Part shown: positions 7,560 to 13,782 of the stretch, in pieces
How positions within the stretch are numbered: the stretch's first letter is position 1
Layout of the letters: each line of letters begins with the position of its first letter
Source of the DNA: JAIVJN01 sp036732565
GTDB lineage: Bacteria; Acidobacteriota; Vicinamibacteria; Vicinamibacterales; UBA2999
Assembly: GCA_036732565.1 (NCBI GenBank)
Contig: DAINCF010000145.1
Span: 1 to 14,455, forward strand
DNA: 14,455 nucleotides
Direction of reading: 5' to 3'
The notes under the pieces: model-generated
Database searches by the model: none
What the model saw: the letters and a program-made list of their open reading frames with translations, nothing else
Told to the model about the DNA's origin: nothing
Program-made: the position numbers and the translations under genes

Positions 7560-9770
7560 ATGAACGCTCGTCGGCGCACGGTCGTCTGGGTGTTATTCGT
7601 GCTCGCGTGGTCGGTGCCAGCCGTAGCACAGCCCGTTGTCTCGTCCCCCGATGGCCGCCGCCAGATGATCGCGCTGGGCGCGTCGAGCACGATCACTATC
7701 GATGGTGTACTCGACGAGGCGGTTTGGCGTCTCGCCGCACCAGCCACCGATTTCATCCAGGCCGACCCGCTCGAAGGGCAGCCCGCCACCGAAGCGACCG
7801 AGGTGCGCGTCGCCTTTGACGCCGACTACCTGTACATCGCCGCCCACTGTCGCGACAGCGATCCGTCAGGGATCGTCGTCAACGAGATTCGCAAGGACTT
7901 CGTCGGACGCGACCAGGACGTCTTCGAGGTGCTCCTCGATACGTTCGCCGATCGACGTAATGGCTTCGTGTTCGCCACCAACGCGGCCGGCGCGAAGTCG
8001 GATACGCAGGTGGCGAACGAAGGCCGCGACGTCAATCCCAACTGGGATGCGGTCTGGTGGGTGCAGGCTCGGCGCGGCCCTGACGGCTGGACGGCGGAGT
8101 TCCGCATTCCATTCAAGACCCTCCGTTTCGAAGCCGGGGACGGGCACGTCTGGGGCATCAACTTCTCGCGCCGCGTGCGGCGCAAGAACGAGGTGAGCTA
8201 TTGGTCGCCGGTGTCTCGGGCCTACTCCATCTATCGCGCGTCGGCCGACGGCGATCTCACGGGACTCGGCGCGCTGCGGCGGGGCCGCAACCTGCGCGTG
8301 AAGCCCTTCCTGGTGGGCGGCGCCATCCGCGGCGTCGGCGAAGCCGATGTCGACGGTGACCTGAGCGCCGGTGTCGACGTGAAGGTGGGCCTGACGCCAT
8401 CGCTCACACTCGACCTCACCGTCAACCCCGACTTCGCGCAGGCCGAAGCCGACGAACAGCAAGTCAATCTCACGCAGTTCAGCCTGTTCTATCCGGAGAA
8501 ACGCGAGTTCTTCCTCGAGAACTCCGGCATCTTCTACTTTGGCGACATCCCTCGCAATCAGCGTCAGGTCAGCCGGTTTCGTCCGCCCGAAGAAGATCTG
8601 CTGCTGTTCTTCAGCCGACGCATCGGGCTCAGCAGCACTGGCGAGCAGCTTCCGCTGTACGGCGGCGCGCGCCTGACGGGACGCGCCGGCGCCTTCGGGG
8701 TTGGCGTCATGACGATGCAGAGCGAAGCGGTTGGCGACGCGCCTGGAAACAACTACACCGTGCTGCGGGTGCGACGCGACCTCTTCTCGAGCTCGGACAT
8801 CGGCGCGATCGTGTTGTCGCGGCAGCCGTCAGGCGATAGCAACGACTTCAACCGCGTCGGCGGCGTCGACGCCAACTTTCGCTTCTTCGAGAGCCTCAGC
8901 CTCAACGGCTTTGCCGCGCGCTCTGAAGCTCCAGGCGTGACCACCAATCAGAACGCCGCCAAGGCATCGATTGGCTGGGAGGACAGTCGGAAGCGCTTGC
9001 AGGCGTCGATCATGACGATCGGCGAAGGCTTCAAGGACGATCTGGGATTCGTCCGCCGTGTCGGCGTGACGCGGCAATTCTACGACTGGGCCTCCTTCTG
9101 GCAGCCCGAATCGCTGCGCACGCGTGGCATCCGGCAGTTGCAGCCGCACGCGCGTATCTTCAACTACACCGATCCGAACGGCGATGTGGTGTCGCGGACG
9201 GGCCACGTGGCCAACCAGATCACCTGGAACAACGGCAGCTACTTCGAGTACGCGTTCGAGCCGCGCGTCGAAGCCATCTCCACTCCGTTCACCATTCATC
9301 CCGGCGTGATCATTCCGCCCGGCCGCTACGACTGGAACCAGCACCTGCTGCTGTTCGAAGGGGACCACAGTCGCGCGCTCTCGGGCACCATTCGCGCGAC
9401 GGTTGGTGACTTCTGGAGCGGCACACAGAAGACGACGCAGGTCAGCGTGCTCTATCGCCCGAACTATCGGCTGGTCTTCGACCTCGGCCTGCAGGTCAGC
9501 GACATCCGGTTGCACGAGCCGGACGCGGCGTTCACCACCACGCTCGTCAACCTGCGCAGCGGTTATTCGTTCAACACCCACATGTTCCTGGATTCGCTGC
9601 TGCAGTATCGAACCGATATCAAACAGTTCTCGGCCAACGTGCGCTTCAACCTGATCCACCGCCCGCTCAGCGATTTCTTCATCGTCTACAACGAGTCGCA
9701 GTACGGCGACTCGGCACGGACGGCCGGACGAGGTGTGGTAGTGAAGTACACGCAGATGTTCACGTTCTGA
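7560..9770 (+). CDS. Exported CBM9-like / DUF5916 outer-membrane barrel protein
   Basis: The 736-residue protein starts with a signal peptide (MNARRRTVVWVLFVLAWSVPAVA, cleavage before Q24). Residues about 38-230 form a carbohydrate-binding family 9-like sandwich: ITIDGVLDEAVW at 45-56, then VRVAFDADYLYIAAHCRDSDP, VFEVLLDTFADRRNGFVFATN, and WTAEFRIPFKTLRF. The rest matches DUF5916: NPDFAQAEADEQQVNLTQF, FYPEKREFFLENSGIF, LFFSRRIGLS, LPLYGGARLTGRAG, followed by an amphipathic beta-barrel ending in NESQYGDS and a C-terminal phenylalanine. The terminal F (MFTF) suits an outer-membrane barrel. Proteins of this type occur near TonB-type and peptidase genes; their role is unknown, with surface glycan or peptide handling the usual guess. 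Length is usual for the family. The reading frame is open far upstream, but only this ATG gives a signal peptide. Confidence 0.85.
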   Translation: MNARRRTVVWVLFVLAWSVPAVAQPVVSSPDGRRQMIALGASSTITIDGVLDEAVWRLAAPATDFIQADPLEGQPATEATEVRVAFDADYLYIAAHCRDSDPSGIVVNEIRKDFVGRDQDVFEVLLDTFADRRNGFVFATNAAGAKSDTQVANEGRDVNPNWDAVWWVQARRGPDGWTAEFRIPFKTLRFEAGDGHVWGINFSRRVRRKNEVSYWSPVSRAYSIYRASADGDLTGLGALRRGRNLRVKPFLVGGAIRGVGEADVDGDLSAGVDVKVGLTPSLTLDLTVNPDFAQAEADEQQVNLTQFSLFYPEKREFFLENSGIFYFGDIPRNQRQVSRFRPPEEDLLLFFSRRIGLSSTGEQLPLYGGARLTGRAGAFGVGVMTMQSEAVGDAPGNNYTVLRVRRDLFSSSDIGAIVLSRQPSGDSNDFNRVGGVDANFRFFESLSLNGFAARSEAPGVTTNQNAAKASIGWEDSRKRLQASIMTIGEGFKDDLGFVRRVGVTRQFYDWASFWQPESLRTRGIRQLQPHARIFNYTDPNGDVVSRTGHVANQITWNNGSYFEYAFEPRVEAISTPFTIHPGVIIPPGRYDWNQHLLLFEGDHSRALSGTIRATVGDFWSGTQKTTQVSVLYRPNYRLVFDLGLQVSDIRLHEPDAAFTTTLVNLRSGYSFNTHMFLDSLLQYRTDIKQFSANVRFNLIHRPLSDFFIVYNESQYGDSARTAGRGVVVKYTQMFTF

Positions 9771-9800
9771 CCGCCAGCCTCCAGTCCCAGCTCAATTCCC

Positions 9801-9816
9801 TATAATCCTCTATAAT
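9801..9816 (+). repeat. Tandem TATAAT hexamers, 10-bp period
   Basis: Two identical copies of TATAATCC begin exactly 10 bp (one helical turn) apart at 9801 and 9811, preceded by CCC and CCTC. Their placement just upstream of the HTH gene promoter makes them candidate binding half-sites. They could also be alternative upstream -10 elements. Confidence 0.4.
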
Positions 9817-9859
9817 CCCTAATGAGGTCTCACAGTTGACATATTAGAGACCAATAGAG
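9808..9859. promoter_or_regulatory. Imperfect dyad flanking the HTH gene -35 (candidate operator)
   Basis: CTCTAT (9808-9813) and CTAAT (9819-9823) on the left are mirrored by ATTAG (9843-9847) and ATAGAG (9854-9859) on the right, with the dyad centre near 9833. The two outer and inner half-sites are 5 and 6 nt apart. The arms cover the DNA just upstream of the promoter and its spacer, as expected for an autoregulatory operator. Confidence 0.4.
9826..9852. promoter_or_regulatory. GGTCTC/GAGACC inverted repeat around the -35 (candidate operator)
   Basis: GGTCTC (9826-9831) and its exact complement GAGACC (9847-9852) have centres 21 bp apart, that is two helical turns. They bracket the TTGACA box. 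A dimer bound on one DNA face would block or modulate polymerase. The HTH protein encoded just downstream is the obvious candidate binder (inference). Confidence 0.45.
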
Positions 9860-9865
9860 AATAAT
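9836..9865 (+). promoter_or_regulatory. Strong promoter of the HTH/hydrolase unit
   Basis: A consensus TTGACA (9836-9841), an 18-nt spacer and AATAAT (9860-9865; five of six matches to TATAAT) form the best promoter in the window. The -10 ends 7 nt before the ATG at 9873, so the transcript would be leaderless. The surroundings are far more AT-rich than the rest of the window. Confidence 0.7.
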
Positions 9866-9872
9866 ACGTCCC

Positions 9873-10325
9873 ATGCAAAACGCAGCGGCGACCAAACAGC
9901 TCTTCACGGTCGACGACGTCGCGAGTCGCCTGAACCTCCACGTGAAGACCGTTCGCCGGTTCATCCGCGAGGGTCGCTTGCCAGCGAAGCGAATCGGCAA
10001 GGAGTACCGAATCACACGGTCGGCGCTGGAGGCGTTCGCAGGGATTACCCCGGAGCCACGCACCGCGCCGATCTCGCGCACTCGGCAAGTGCTCGTCTCG
10101 AGCATCGTCGATGTCGACGCTATCAGCCCAGAGGACAGCCAGCGGATTACCACGCTCATCATGGCGGGCCTCAACTCCCGTCGGGGCGAACCCGACTTCC
10201 CACGCGTCGACAGCCTCTACGACGACGAGCGCGGCCGGCTGCGCATCATGATCACGGCGAGCCCGTCGCTGACGTGCGATTTGATTCAGACCATCGCGGT
10301 CGTGGCGGAACCCAACCGCGATTGA
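9873..10325 (+). CDS. Excisionase-type (MerR-like) helix-turn-helix DNA-binding protein
   Basis: Residues about 9-56 form an excisionase-family HTH_17 winged helix (LFTVDDVASRLNLHVKTVRRFIREGRLPAKRIGKEYRI as a continuous core). This is the fold shared by MerR-type regulators and phage excisionases. The remaining 95 residues are a separate domain with a basic-proline hinge (about 60-70) and a predicted alpha/beta pattern containing ISPEDSQRITTLIMAGLN and RLRIMITASPSLTCDLIQTI. I do not recognise this domain; it could be a ligand sensor or dimerisation unit. No recombinase, integrase or phage gene is nearby, so a transcriptional regulator is more likely than a true excisionase. The ATG at 9873 lies 8 nt after the -10 and starts just before the HTH. 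The hydrolase gene follows after 16 nt, so the two are almost certainly cotranscribed. Confidence 0.8.
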   Translation: MQNAAATKQLFTVDDVASRLNLHVKTVRRFIREGRLPAKRIGKEYRITRSALEAFAGITPEPRTAPISRTRQVLVSSIVDVDAISPEDSQRITTLIMAGLNSRRGEPDFPRVDSLYDDERGRLRIMITASPSLTCDLIQTIAVVAEPNRD

Positions 10326-10330
10326 GACGT

Positions 10331-10335
10331 AGGGA
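10331..10335 (+). promoter_or_regulatory. Shine-Dalgarno of the hydrolase gene
   Basis: AGGGA, 6 nt before a GTG at 10342, decides the start of the alpha/beta hydrolase, which has no ATG at this point. Unlike the first gene of the unit, the second gene therefore has a leader-type initiation site. Confidence 0.6.
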
Positions 10336-10341
10336 AGCATC

Positions 10342-11304
10342 GTGGCCGATATCTACAAATCAGATGCTGGCCGACAGGACGTCGAACGTCGGTATCGCGG
10401 CGCGCTACAACGTTGGCCGGTGGCATGCGAACAGCGACTCGTGTCGACGCGCCAGGGAGACACCTTCGTCATCGCCAGTGGCGATCCAGCGGCGCTTCCC
10501 GTCGTGCTGTTCCACGGCTCGGGCGGCAACTCCGCGTTCTGGATGGGCGATGTGGCGACCTGGGCACAGCACCATCGCGTGTATGCGGTCGATATGATCG
10601 GCGAACCAGGGCTCAGCGCTCCATCGCGACCACCGCTCGCCTCCCCTGCGTACGCCGAGTGGCTCGACGATGTGTGGCGAGGCCTGGGACTCGAGCAGGC
10701 GAGCATTGTCGGCATTTCACTTGGTGGATGGCTCGGCCTCGACTTCGCAATCCGTCGCCCCAGTCGCGTCGCCTCGCTGTCGCTCATCTCCCCCTCGGGC
10801 CTCGGACGGCAGAACCACATGCTGCTGCTGAAGGTTGGGTTCCTGCGCCTGTGCGGCACGTGGGGTCTCGTGAAGTCGCTTCAGCTCGTAGCCGGACGAA
10901 CAGTGGCGCTGCCACAGCCGATCGTCGACCCGCTGCTCGTGGTCTTCCGTCATTTCAGGCCACGTTTCGAGCGAATTCCGCGATTCACGGATGCCGATCT
11001 CGCAGGCCTGCCGATGCCCGTGCAGGTCATCGTGGGAGCGGACGACGCGTTGTTGAACTCGCGGGAGACGCGCGATCGCGTGGAGCGATACGTGCGGAAC
11101 GGCCGCGTCACCTACCTCCAGAACGCCGGACATCTGCTTCCGCCGCAGACGACGGCGGTGGCCGAATTCCTGAACGGCGTTCGGCCGCCGTCTTACCGCG
11201 CCTTCCGAGACCGCGGTGACTTGCCGGTGCGAGCTGCCGGTCTCTTTGGTCGCGCCAGCGGTCGCGGTCCGGCGGATCGGACGGACTGCTCGAAGGACCG
11301 ATAG
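10342..11304 (+). CDS. Alpha/beta hydrolase (esterase-like)
   Basis: The 320-residue protein has the alpha/beta-hydrolase layout. An oxyanion-hole motif HGSGGN (H58-N63) follows the VVLF strand, then DMIGEPGLSAPSRP, the nucleophile elbow GISLG with Ser126, an acid candidate in VGADDALL (Asp234 or Asp235), and the catalytic His264 in NAGHLLPPQ. The MIGEPG version of the loop after the second strand occurs in a carboxylesterase-like subgroup. There is no signal peptide, so it acts in the cytoplasm; the substrate is unknown. The fold should end near residue 280 (AVAEFLNGV). The last approximately 36 residues are an Arg/Pro/Gly-rich tail lying antisense to the end of chrB. It is translated from GTG with a good ribosome site 16 nt after the HTH gene, which may control it. 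Confidence 0.85.
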   Translation: MADIYKSDAGRQDVERRYRGALQRWPVACEQRLVSTRQGDTFVIASGDPAALPVVLFHGSGGNSAFWMGDVATWAQHHRVYAVDMIGEPGLSAPSRPPLASPAYAEWLDDVWRGLGLEQASIVGISLGGWLGLDFAIRRPSRVASLSLISPSGLGRQNHMLLLKVGFLRLCGTWGLVKSLQLVAGRTVALPQPIVDPLLVVFRHFRPRFERIPRFTDADLAGLPMPVQVIVGADDALLNSRETRDRVERYVRNGRVTYLQNAGHLLPPQTTAVAEFLNGVRPPSYRAFRDRGDLPVRAAGLFGRASGRGPADRTDCSKDR

Positions 11305-12296
11305 AGAGAGTCGAAGAGCGTCATGCCCTGCGCCAACAGCTCGTCGTCGTCCGCATACGAGAGCTGAAGGCCTTCGATCATCGCGCCTACCGTGGCCGCC
11401 TCCGGCGCGCCGAAGCGTGCGTCTTTCAGATCCAGGTCGTGCACGATCGCGGCGATGCGCGTGATGGCCGGCTGGCGGATGCCGAAGACGAGGCACAAGG
11501 TTTCGAAGGTGCAGCCGTCGCCCTGATGGCTGAACTCGACGCCAAACATGTCGAACGGCACGGCCTTGTCCGGGACCACGTGACGGTCGGCGGCGAAGCC
11601 GAACCGTGCGTGTGGATCGACGAACTTCCGAATCAACCACGCCGACGCCATGCGATCGACGCCTGGTCGCGGCCGGGTGAGCCAGAGCCGGCTCTGATAG
11701 GACGGTGCGGCTCCGGAGTCTGCCGCTGCCGTCGACGCCTTCGACCGGCTCACGTCGCTTCGGTCCGCGAGCTGGTCCAACAGCGTGACGACGCGATCGC
11801 GCCCGGCGCTGCCAAAAAAATCGATGCCTTCGATGGCCGTGAGGCGCTCTCTGAAGATGTCCAGCAGGCGGCGGACGGCAGGCGCGCGCGTGCCCCGGGA
11901 TCGCCGCGTGCTGCCCGTCCGTTTCAGCGCCTGGTCCACGTCTCGCGCCAACGCGGCGTAGGCGTCCTGCCGCGATCGTCTGAACTCCTCGACCAGCGCG
12001 TCGTCGGACCACGCATCGACGTTGTCGGCGGCGAAGACGATCGCTTCGCCGCCCGCGGCCTTCACTTCCGTTTTCAGCCACTCGAAGTCCTCGCGTGCGT
12101 TCGGCGTGTCCGGCAAGGCGTAGACGGCTTGTTTGATCGGAATCGCGCCCAGCTGCTGCAGCCGTCTCCAGGTGCGCACCCGGAGATTCGAGGGGTTGGA
12201 AGGCAGCTGGTGCACGAACAACAGCCACCGTCTCGCGCCCGCTCGGGGCGCGCTCGAGGTGGTGGGGACCGGATCAGCGCGGGGGCGTGACGTCAT
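11193..12296 (-). CDS. chrB: ChrB-type chromate resistance protein/regulator
   Basis: The 367-residue protein has a ChrB N-terminal domain (WLLFVHQLPSNPSNLRVRTWRRLQQLGA, then KQAVYALPDT and GGEAIVFAADNVDAW; about 23-100). A helical middle with RLLDIFRERLTAIEGIDFF follows, then a C-terminal ChrB domain with WLTRPRPGVDRMASAWLIRKFVDP, VPFDMFGVEFSHQGDGCTFETL, AAIVHDLDLKDARFG and LSYADDDELLAQGMTLFDSLY. Both domains are of ordinary length. ChrB proteins sense chromate and regulate chr operons, usually next to the ChrA efflux pump; no chrA is in this window. A basic tail of about 30 residues extends past the domain and is antisense to the hydrolase gene. The start at 12296 has TGGAG 6 nt upstream. 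A GTG at 12350 in the same frame would lie upstream of the predicted transcription start, so it is rejected. Confidence 0.83.
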   Translation of the reverse strand: MTSRPRADPVPTTSSAPRAGARRWLLFVHQLPSNPSNLRVRTWRRLQQLGAIPIKQAVYALPDTPNAREDFEWLKTEVKAAGGEAIVFAADNVDAWSDDALVEEFRRSRQDAYAALARDVDQALKRTGSTRRSRGTRAPAVRRLLDIFRERLTAIEGIDFFGSAGRDRVVTLLDQLADRSDVSRSKASTAAADSGAAPSYQSRLWLTRPRPGVDRMASAWLIRKFVDPHARFGFAADRHVVPDKAVPFDMFGVEFSHQGDGCTFETLCLVFGIRQPAITRIAAIVHDLDLKDARFGAPEAATVGAMIEGLQLSYADDDELLAQGMTLFDSLYRSFEQSVRSAGPRPLARPKRPAARTGKSPRSRKAR

Positions 12297-12302
12297 GGAT
12301 CG

Positions 12303-12307
12303 CTCCA
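12303..12307 (-). promoter_or_regulatory. Shine-Dalgarno of chrB
   Basis: On the minus strand TGGAG sits 6 nt before the ATG at 12296. It decides the start of chrB in favour of this ATG and shows that chrB, unlike several neighbours, has a normal leader of about 48 nt. Confidence 0.6.
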
Positions 12308-12326
12308 GCCGAGGTCGTGAAAGAGC

Positions 12327-12358
12327 TTGACCGAGTAACGTTCGTTTCACAGTATAGG
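12327..12358 (+). promoter_or_regulatory. Possible plus-strand promoter of the exported pair
   Basis: TTGACC (12327-12332) and TATAGG (12353-12358) are separated by 20 nt. This is too long for an unaided sigma-70 promoter but in the range used by MerR-activated promoters. Its -10 overlaps the chrB -10 on the other strand. Low confidence. Confidence 0.25.
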
Positions 12359-12367
12359 AGTAACGTT
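12333..12367. promoter_or_regulatory. Two identical GAGTAACGTT boxes between chrB and the exported pair
   Basis: GAGTAACGTT occurs at 12333-12342 and again at 12358-12367, 25 bp apart start to start. The second copy extends to a perfect 10-bp palindrome GTAACGTTAC (12360-12369). The second box lies inside the chrB promoter spacer and the first just past its predicted transcription start, so a bound repressor would shut chrB off. ChrB itself is a candidate binder (inference). Confidence 0.5.
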
Positions 12368-12378
12368 ACGGCAGTCAA
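12351..12378 (-). promoter_or_regulatory. chrB promoter
   Basis: On the minus strand TTGACT (12378-12373), a 16-nt spacer and TATACT (12356-12351) make a good sigma-70-like promoter. Transcription would begin near 12344, leaving a leader of about 48 nt to the ATG. The palindromic box fills the spacer. Confidence 0.6.
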
Positions 12379-12421
12379 ACGCCGATCGACGTCATCAGTT
12401 CGACGCGCGGCTGAGGCGCAC

Positions 12422-12426
12422 GGAGG
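12422..12426 (+). promoter_or_regulatory. Shine-Dalgarno deciding the start of the unknown exported protein
   Basis: GGAGG directly abuts an ATG at 12427, which is too close, but lies 6 nt before a second in-frame ATG at 12433. The second ATG is therefore the likely start, removing two residues from the N-terminus. Confidence 0.6.
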
Positions 12427-12432
12427 ATGGGT

Positions 12433-13152
12433 ATGCGGAGTGGGGTTCTGGTCCTGGGTCTCGTGGTGGGGACGGCGGTCGCGGCGCAGCAGCCAGCCAA
12501 CCCACGTCAACAGCCGGGTGCGACGATCACGATGTTCGCGCCCGAACAGCACGACTTGTACGACGGTCACTACGTCCTGTCGGCCGGTCGCATCTACATG
12601 GTGGGCGGGCTGAACGACCCGGCAGGATGGGACCACATCGACAACGAGGCGAAGACGGTGAAGCCGGTCTCGGGGACCGCGGAGATCGACGTCAACGATC
12701 TGACCAATACCGGCACGTTCGAGGCGCGACTGAAGATCCCTGACGGCGATCTCGTGTTGGCGATCGACAAGTTCAACGAGTTCAGCCCCTGCCAGAACGG
12801 TGGCATCGTCGGGTTTCTCCACGAGCACGGGACCGATTCAGGCTGCGGCGACAACAACTGGCCGAAGACGTTCGTCTACCTCGCCGGGTGGGGCTTCGGG
12901 CACGCGACGCTGAACGGCAAGCCGCTCTACGACAACTACGAGATGCACTTCATGATCACGCAGGGCATTCGCGATCGCAAGACGCTGCGCGTGAGCTACC
13001 CCATGGCCACCAAGAAGCAGCTGGCGGGCGAGGTCAATCCCGCGACCCAGCAGATCGATTTCTACATCCGCAGCCCGCAGCAGAATCCCAAGAACCGGCC
13101 CAATCGTGAAGTGTTCATGCACTTCTTCGGAATGGAAGTCACCTGGAAGTAG
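12433..13152 (+). CDS. Exported protein of unknown family
   Basis: I do not recognise this 239-residue protein. It starts with a signal peptide (MRSGVLVLGLVVGTAVAA, cleavage before the QQP stretch). The mature part looks beta-rich. Features include GHYVLSAGRIYMVGGLND, an immunoglobulin/lipocalin-like alternation in GTFEARLKIPDGDLVLAIDKF, and a Cys/His-bearing central segment (C120, H130, H132 and C138 in FSPCQNGG, LHEHGT and SGCGDNNW). Next come FVYLAGWGFGHATLNGKPLYDNYEMHFMI and a conserved-looking end in FYIRSP and FMHFFGMEVTWK. The two cysteines could form a disulfide in the periplasm, and the histidines could bind a metal; both are guesses. The gene is divergent from chrB and 27 bp before the phosphatase-like gene, whose ribosome site fits cotranscription. 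Codon use and composition resemble the neighbours. Confidence 0.7.
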   Translation: MRSGVLVLGLVVGTAVAAQQPANPRQQPGATITMFAPEQHDLYDGHYVLSAGRIYMVGGLNDPAGWDHIDNEAKTVKPVSGTAEIDVNDLTNTGTFEARLKIPDGDLVLAIDKFNEFSPCQNGGIVGFLHEHGTDSGCGDNNWPKTFVYLAGWGFGHATLNGKPLYDNYEMHFMITQGIRDRKTLRVSYPMATKKQLAGEVNPATQQIDFYIRSPQQNPKNRPNREVFMHFFGMEVTWK

Positions 13153-13169
13153 TCGCCCGCGTGCGACGT

Positions 13170-13175
13170 GGAGGG
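13170..13175 (+). promoter_or_regulatory. Shine-Dalgarno of the phosphatase-like gene
   Basis: GGAGGG lies 4 nt before a GTG at 13180, which fits better than a GTG at 13168 (no site) or an ATG at 13198. It sets the start of the downstream gene and places it in an operon with the exported protein before it. Confidence 0.5.
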
Positions 13176-13179
13176 AATC

Positions 13180-13680
13180 GTGCCCAACAGAACGGTCATG
13201 ACCGCGCTCGCGTTGACGGGGATGTTGAGTGGCGGAGCGAGCGCGCTTGCCGCTGCCGAGAGCCAGGCGACCAAGCCTCCAACCGTGCTCTTCATGTGCC
13301 CGCACGGCGCGGCCAAGAGCGTGCTCGCGTCCGCGTATTTTCAACGCTTCGCGAAGGAGCGCGGGTTGAACGTACGCGTGGTGTCGGCTGGAACCGATCC
13401 CGACCCTCAGGTCGCGCCTGCGGTCGCGAATCACTTGAAGAAAACCGGCTACGACGTGCCGATCACCACGCCGCGCCGCGCGACGGCAGACGACCTCGCC
13501 ACCGCGGACATCGTGATCTCAATCGGGTGCGACTTGAAGGATCTGCCCGCGCCGAGGGGCACTCTCGTGAAATGGGATGACGTTCCGGCGCCGAGCGACG
13601 ATTTCGCCGGTGCAGACGAGAAGATCCGCGAACGAGTCATCCAGCTCGTGGACGATCTCGTGCGCAAGCAGCCGCGATAG
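13180..13680 (+). CDS. Exported low-molecular-weight phosphatase / arsenate-reductase-like protein
   Basis: The 166-residue protein carries the LMW-phosphatase/ArsC fold. VLFMCPHGAAKSVLASAYF holds the P-loop with Cys40, followed by VVSAGTDPDPQVAPAV, an IVISIGCDL strand, and WDDVPAPSDDF as the candidate acid loop (Asp133 or Asp134). Family members hydrolyse phosphotyrosine or reduce arsenate through the P-loop cysteine. Two things are odd. The usual Arg of the CX5R loop is Lys46, as in a subgroup with CPHGAAKS. The protein also begins with an apparent signal peptide (MPNRTVMTALALTGMLSGGASALA, cleavage near residue 24), which would put a thiol enzyme in the periplasm. If the ATG at 13198 were used, the leader would still be hydrophobic. 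Cys116 in IGCDL could be a redox partner. It follows the unknown exported protein by 27 bp. Substrate unknown; it may be a non-catalytic binder. Confidence 0.75.
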   Translation: MPNRTVMTALALTGMLSGGASALAAAESQATKPPTVLFMCPHGAAKSVLASAYFQRFAKERGLNVRVVSAGTDPDPQVAPAVANHLKKTGYDVPITTPRRATADDLATADIVISIGCDLKDLPAPRGTLVKWDDVPAPSDDFAGADEKIRERVIQLVDDLVRKQPR

Positions 13681-13782
13681 CTGATTCCCAGAGCGAACGT
13701 CAGCAGAAGGCATCAGCGACGCGTTCGAGAGGATGGTCATCTTTTCGACGAGTAGTTGCGTCAGCGCCACAGATGGCGCGTC

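Noticed and set aside
9873..10325. Phage excisionase and an integrated element
   Set aside because: The HTH fold is shared with excisionases, but no integrase, attachment site, tRNA gene or phage gene is visible, so a mobile element is not supported.
10717..12228. 503-codon minus-strand frame across hydrolase and chrB
   Set aside because: It overlaps two well-supported genes in other frames and has only low-complexity Arg-rich sequence.
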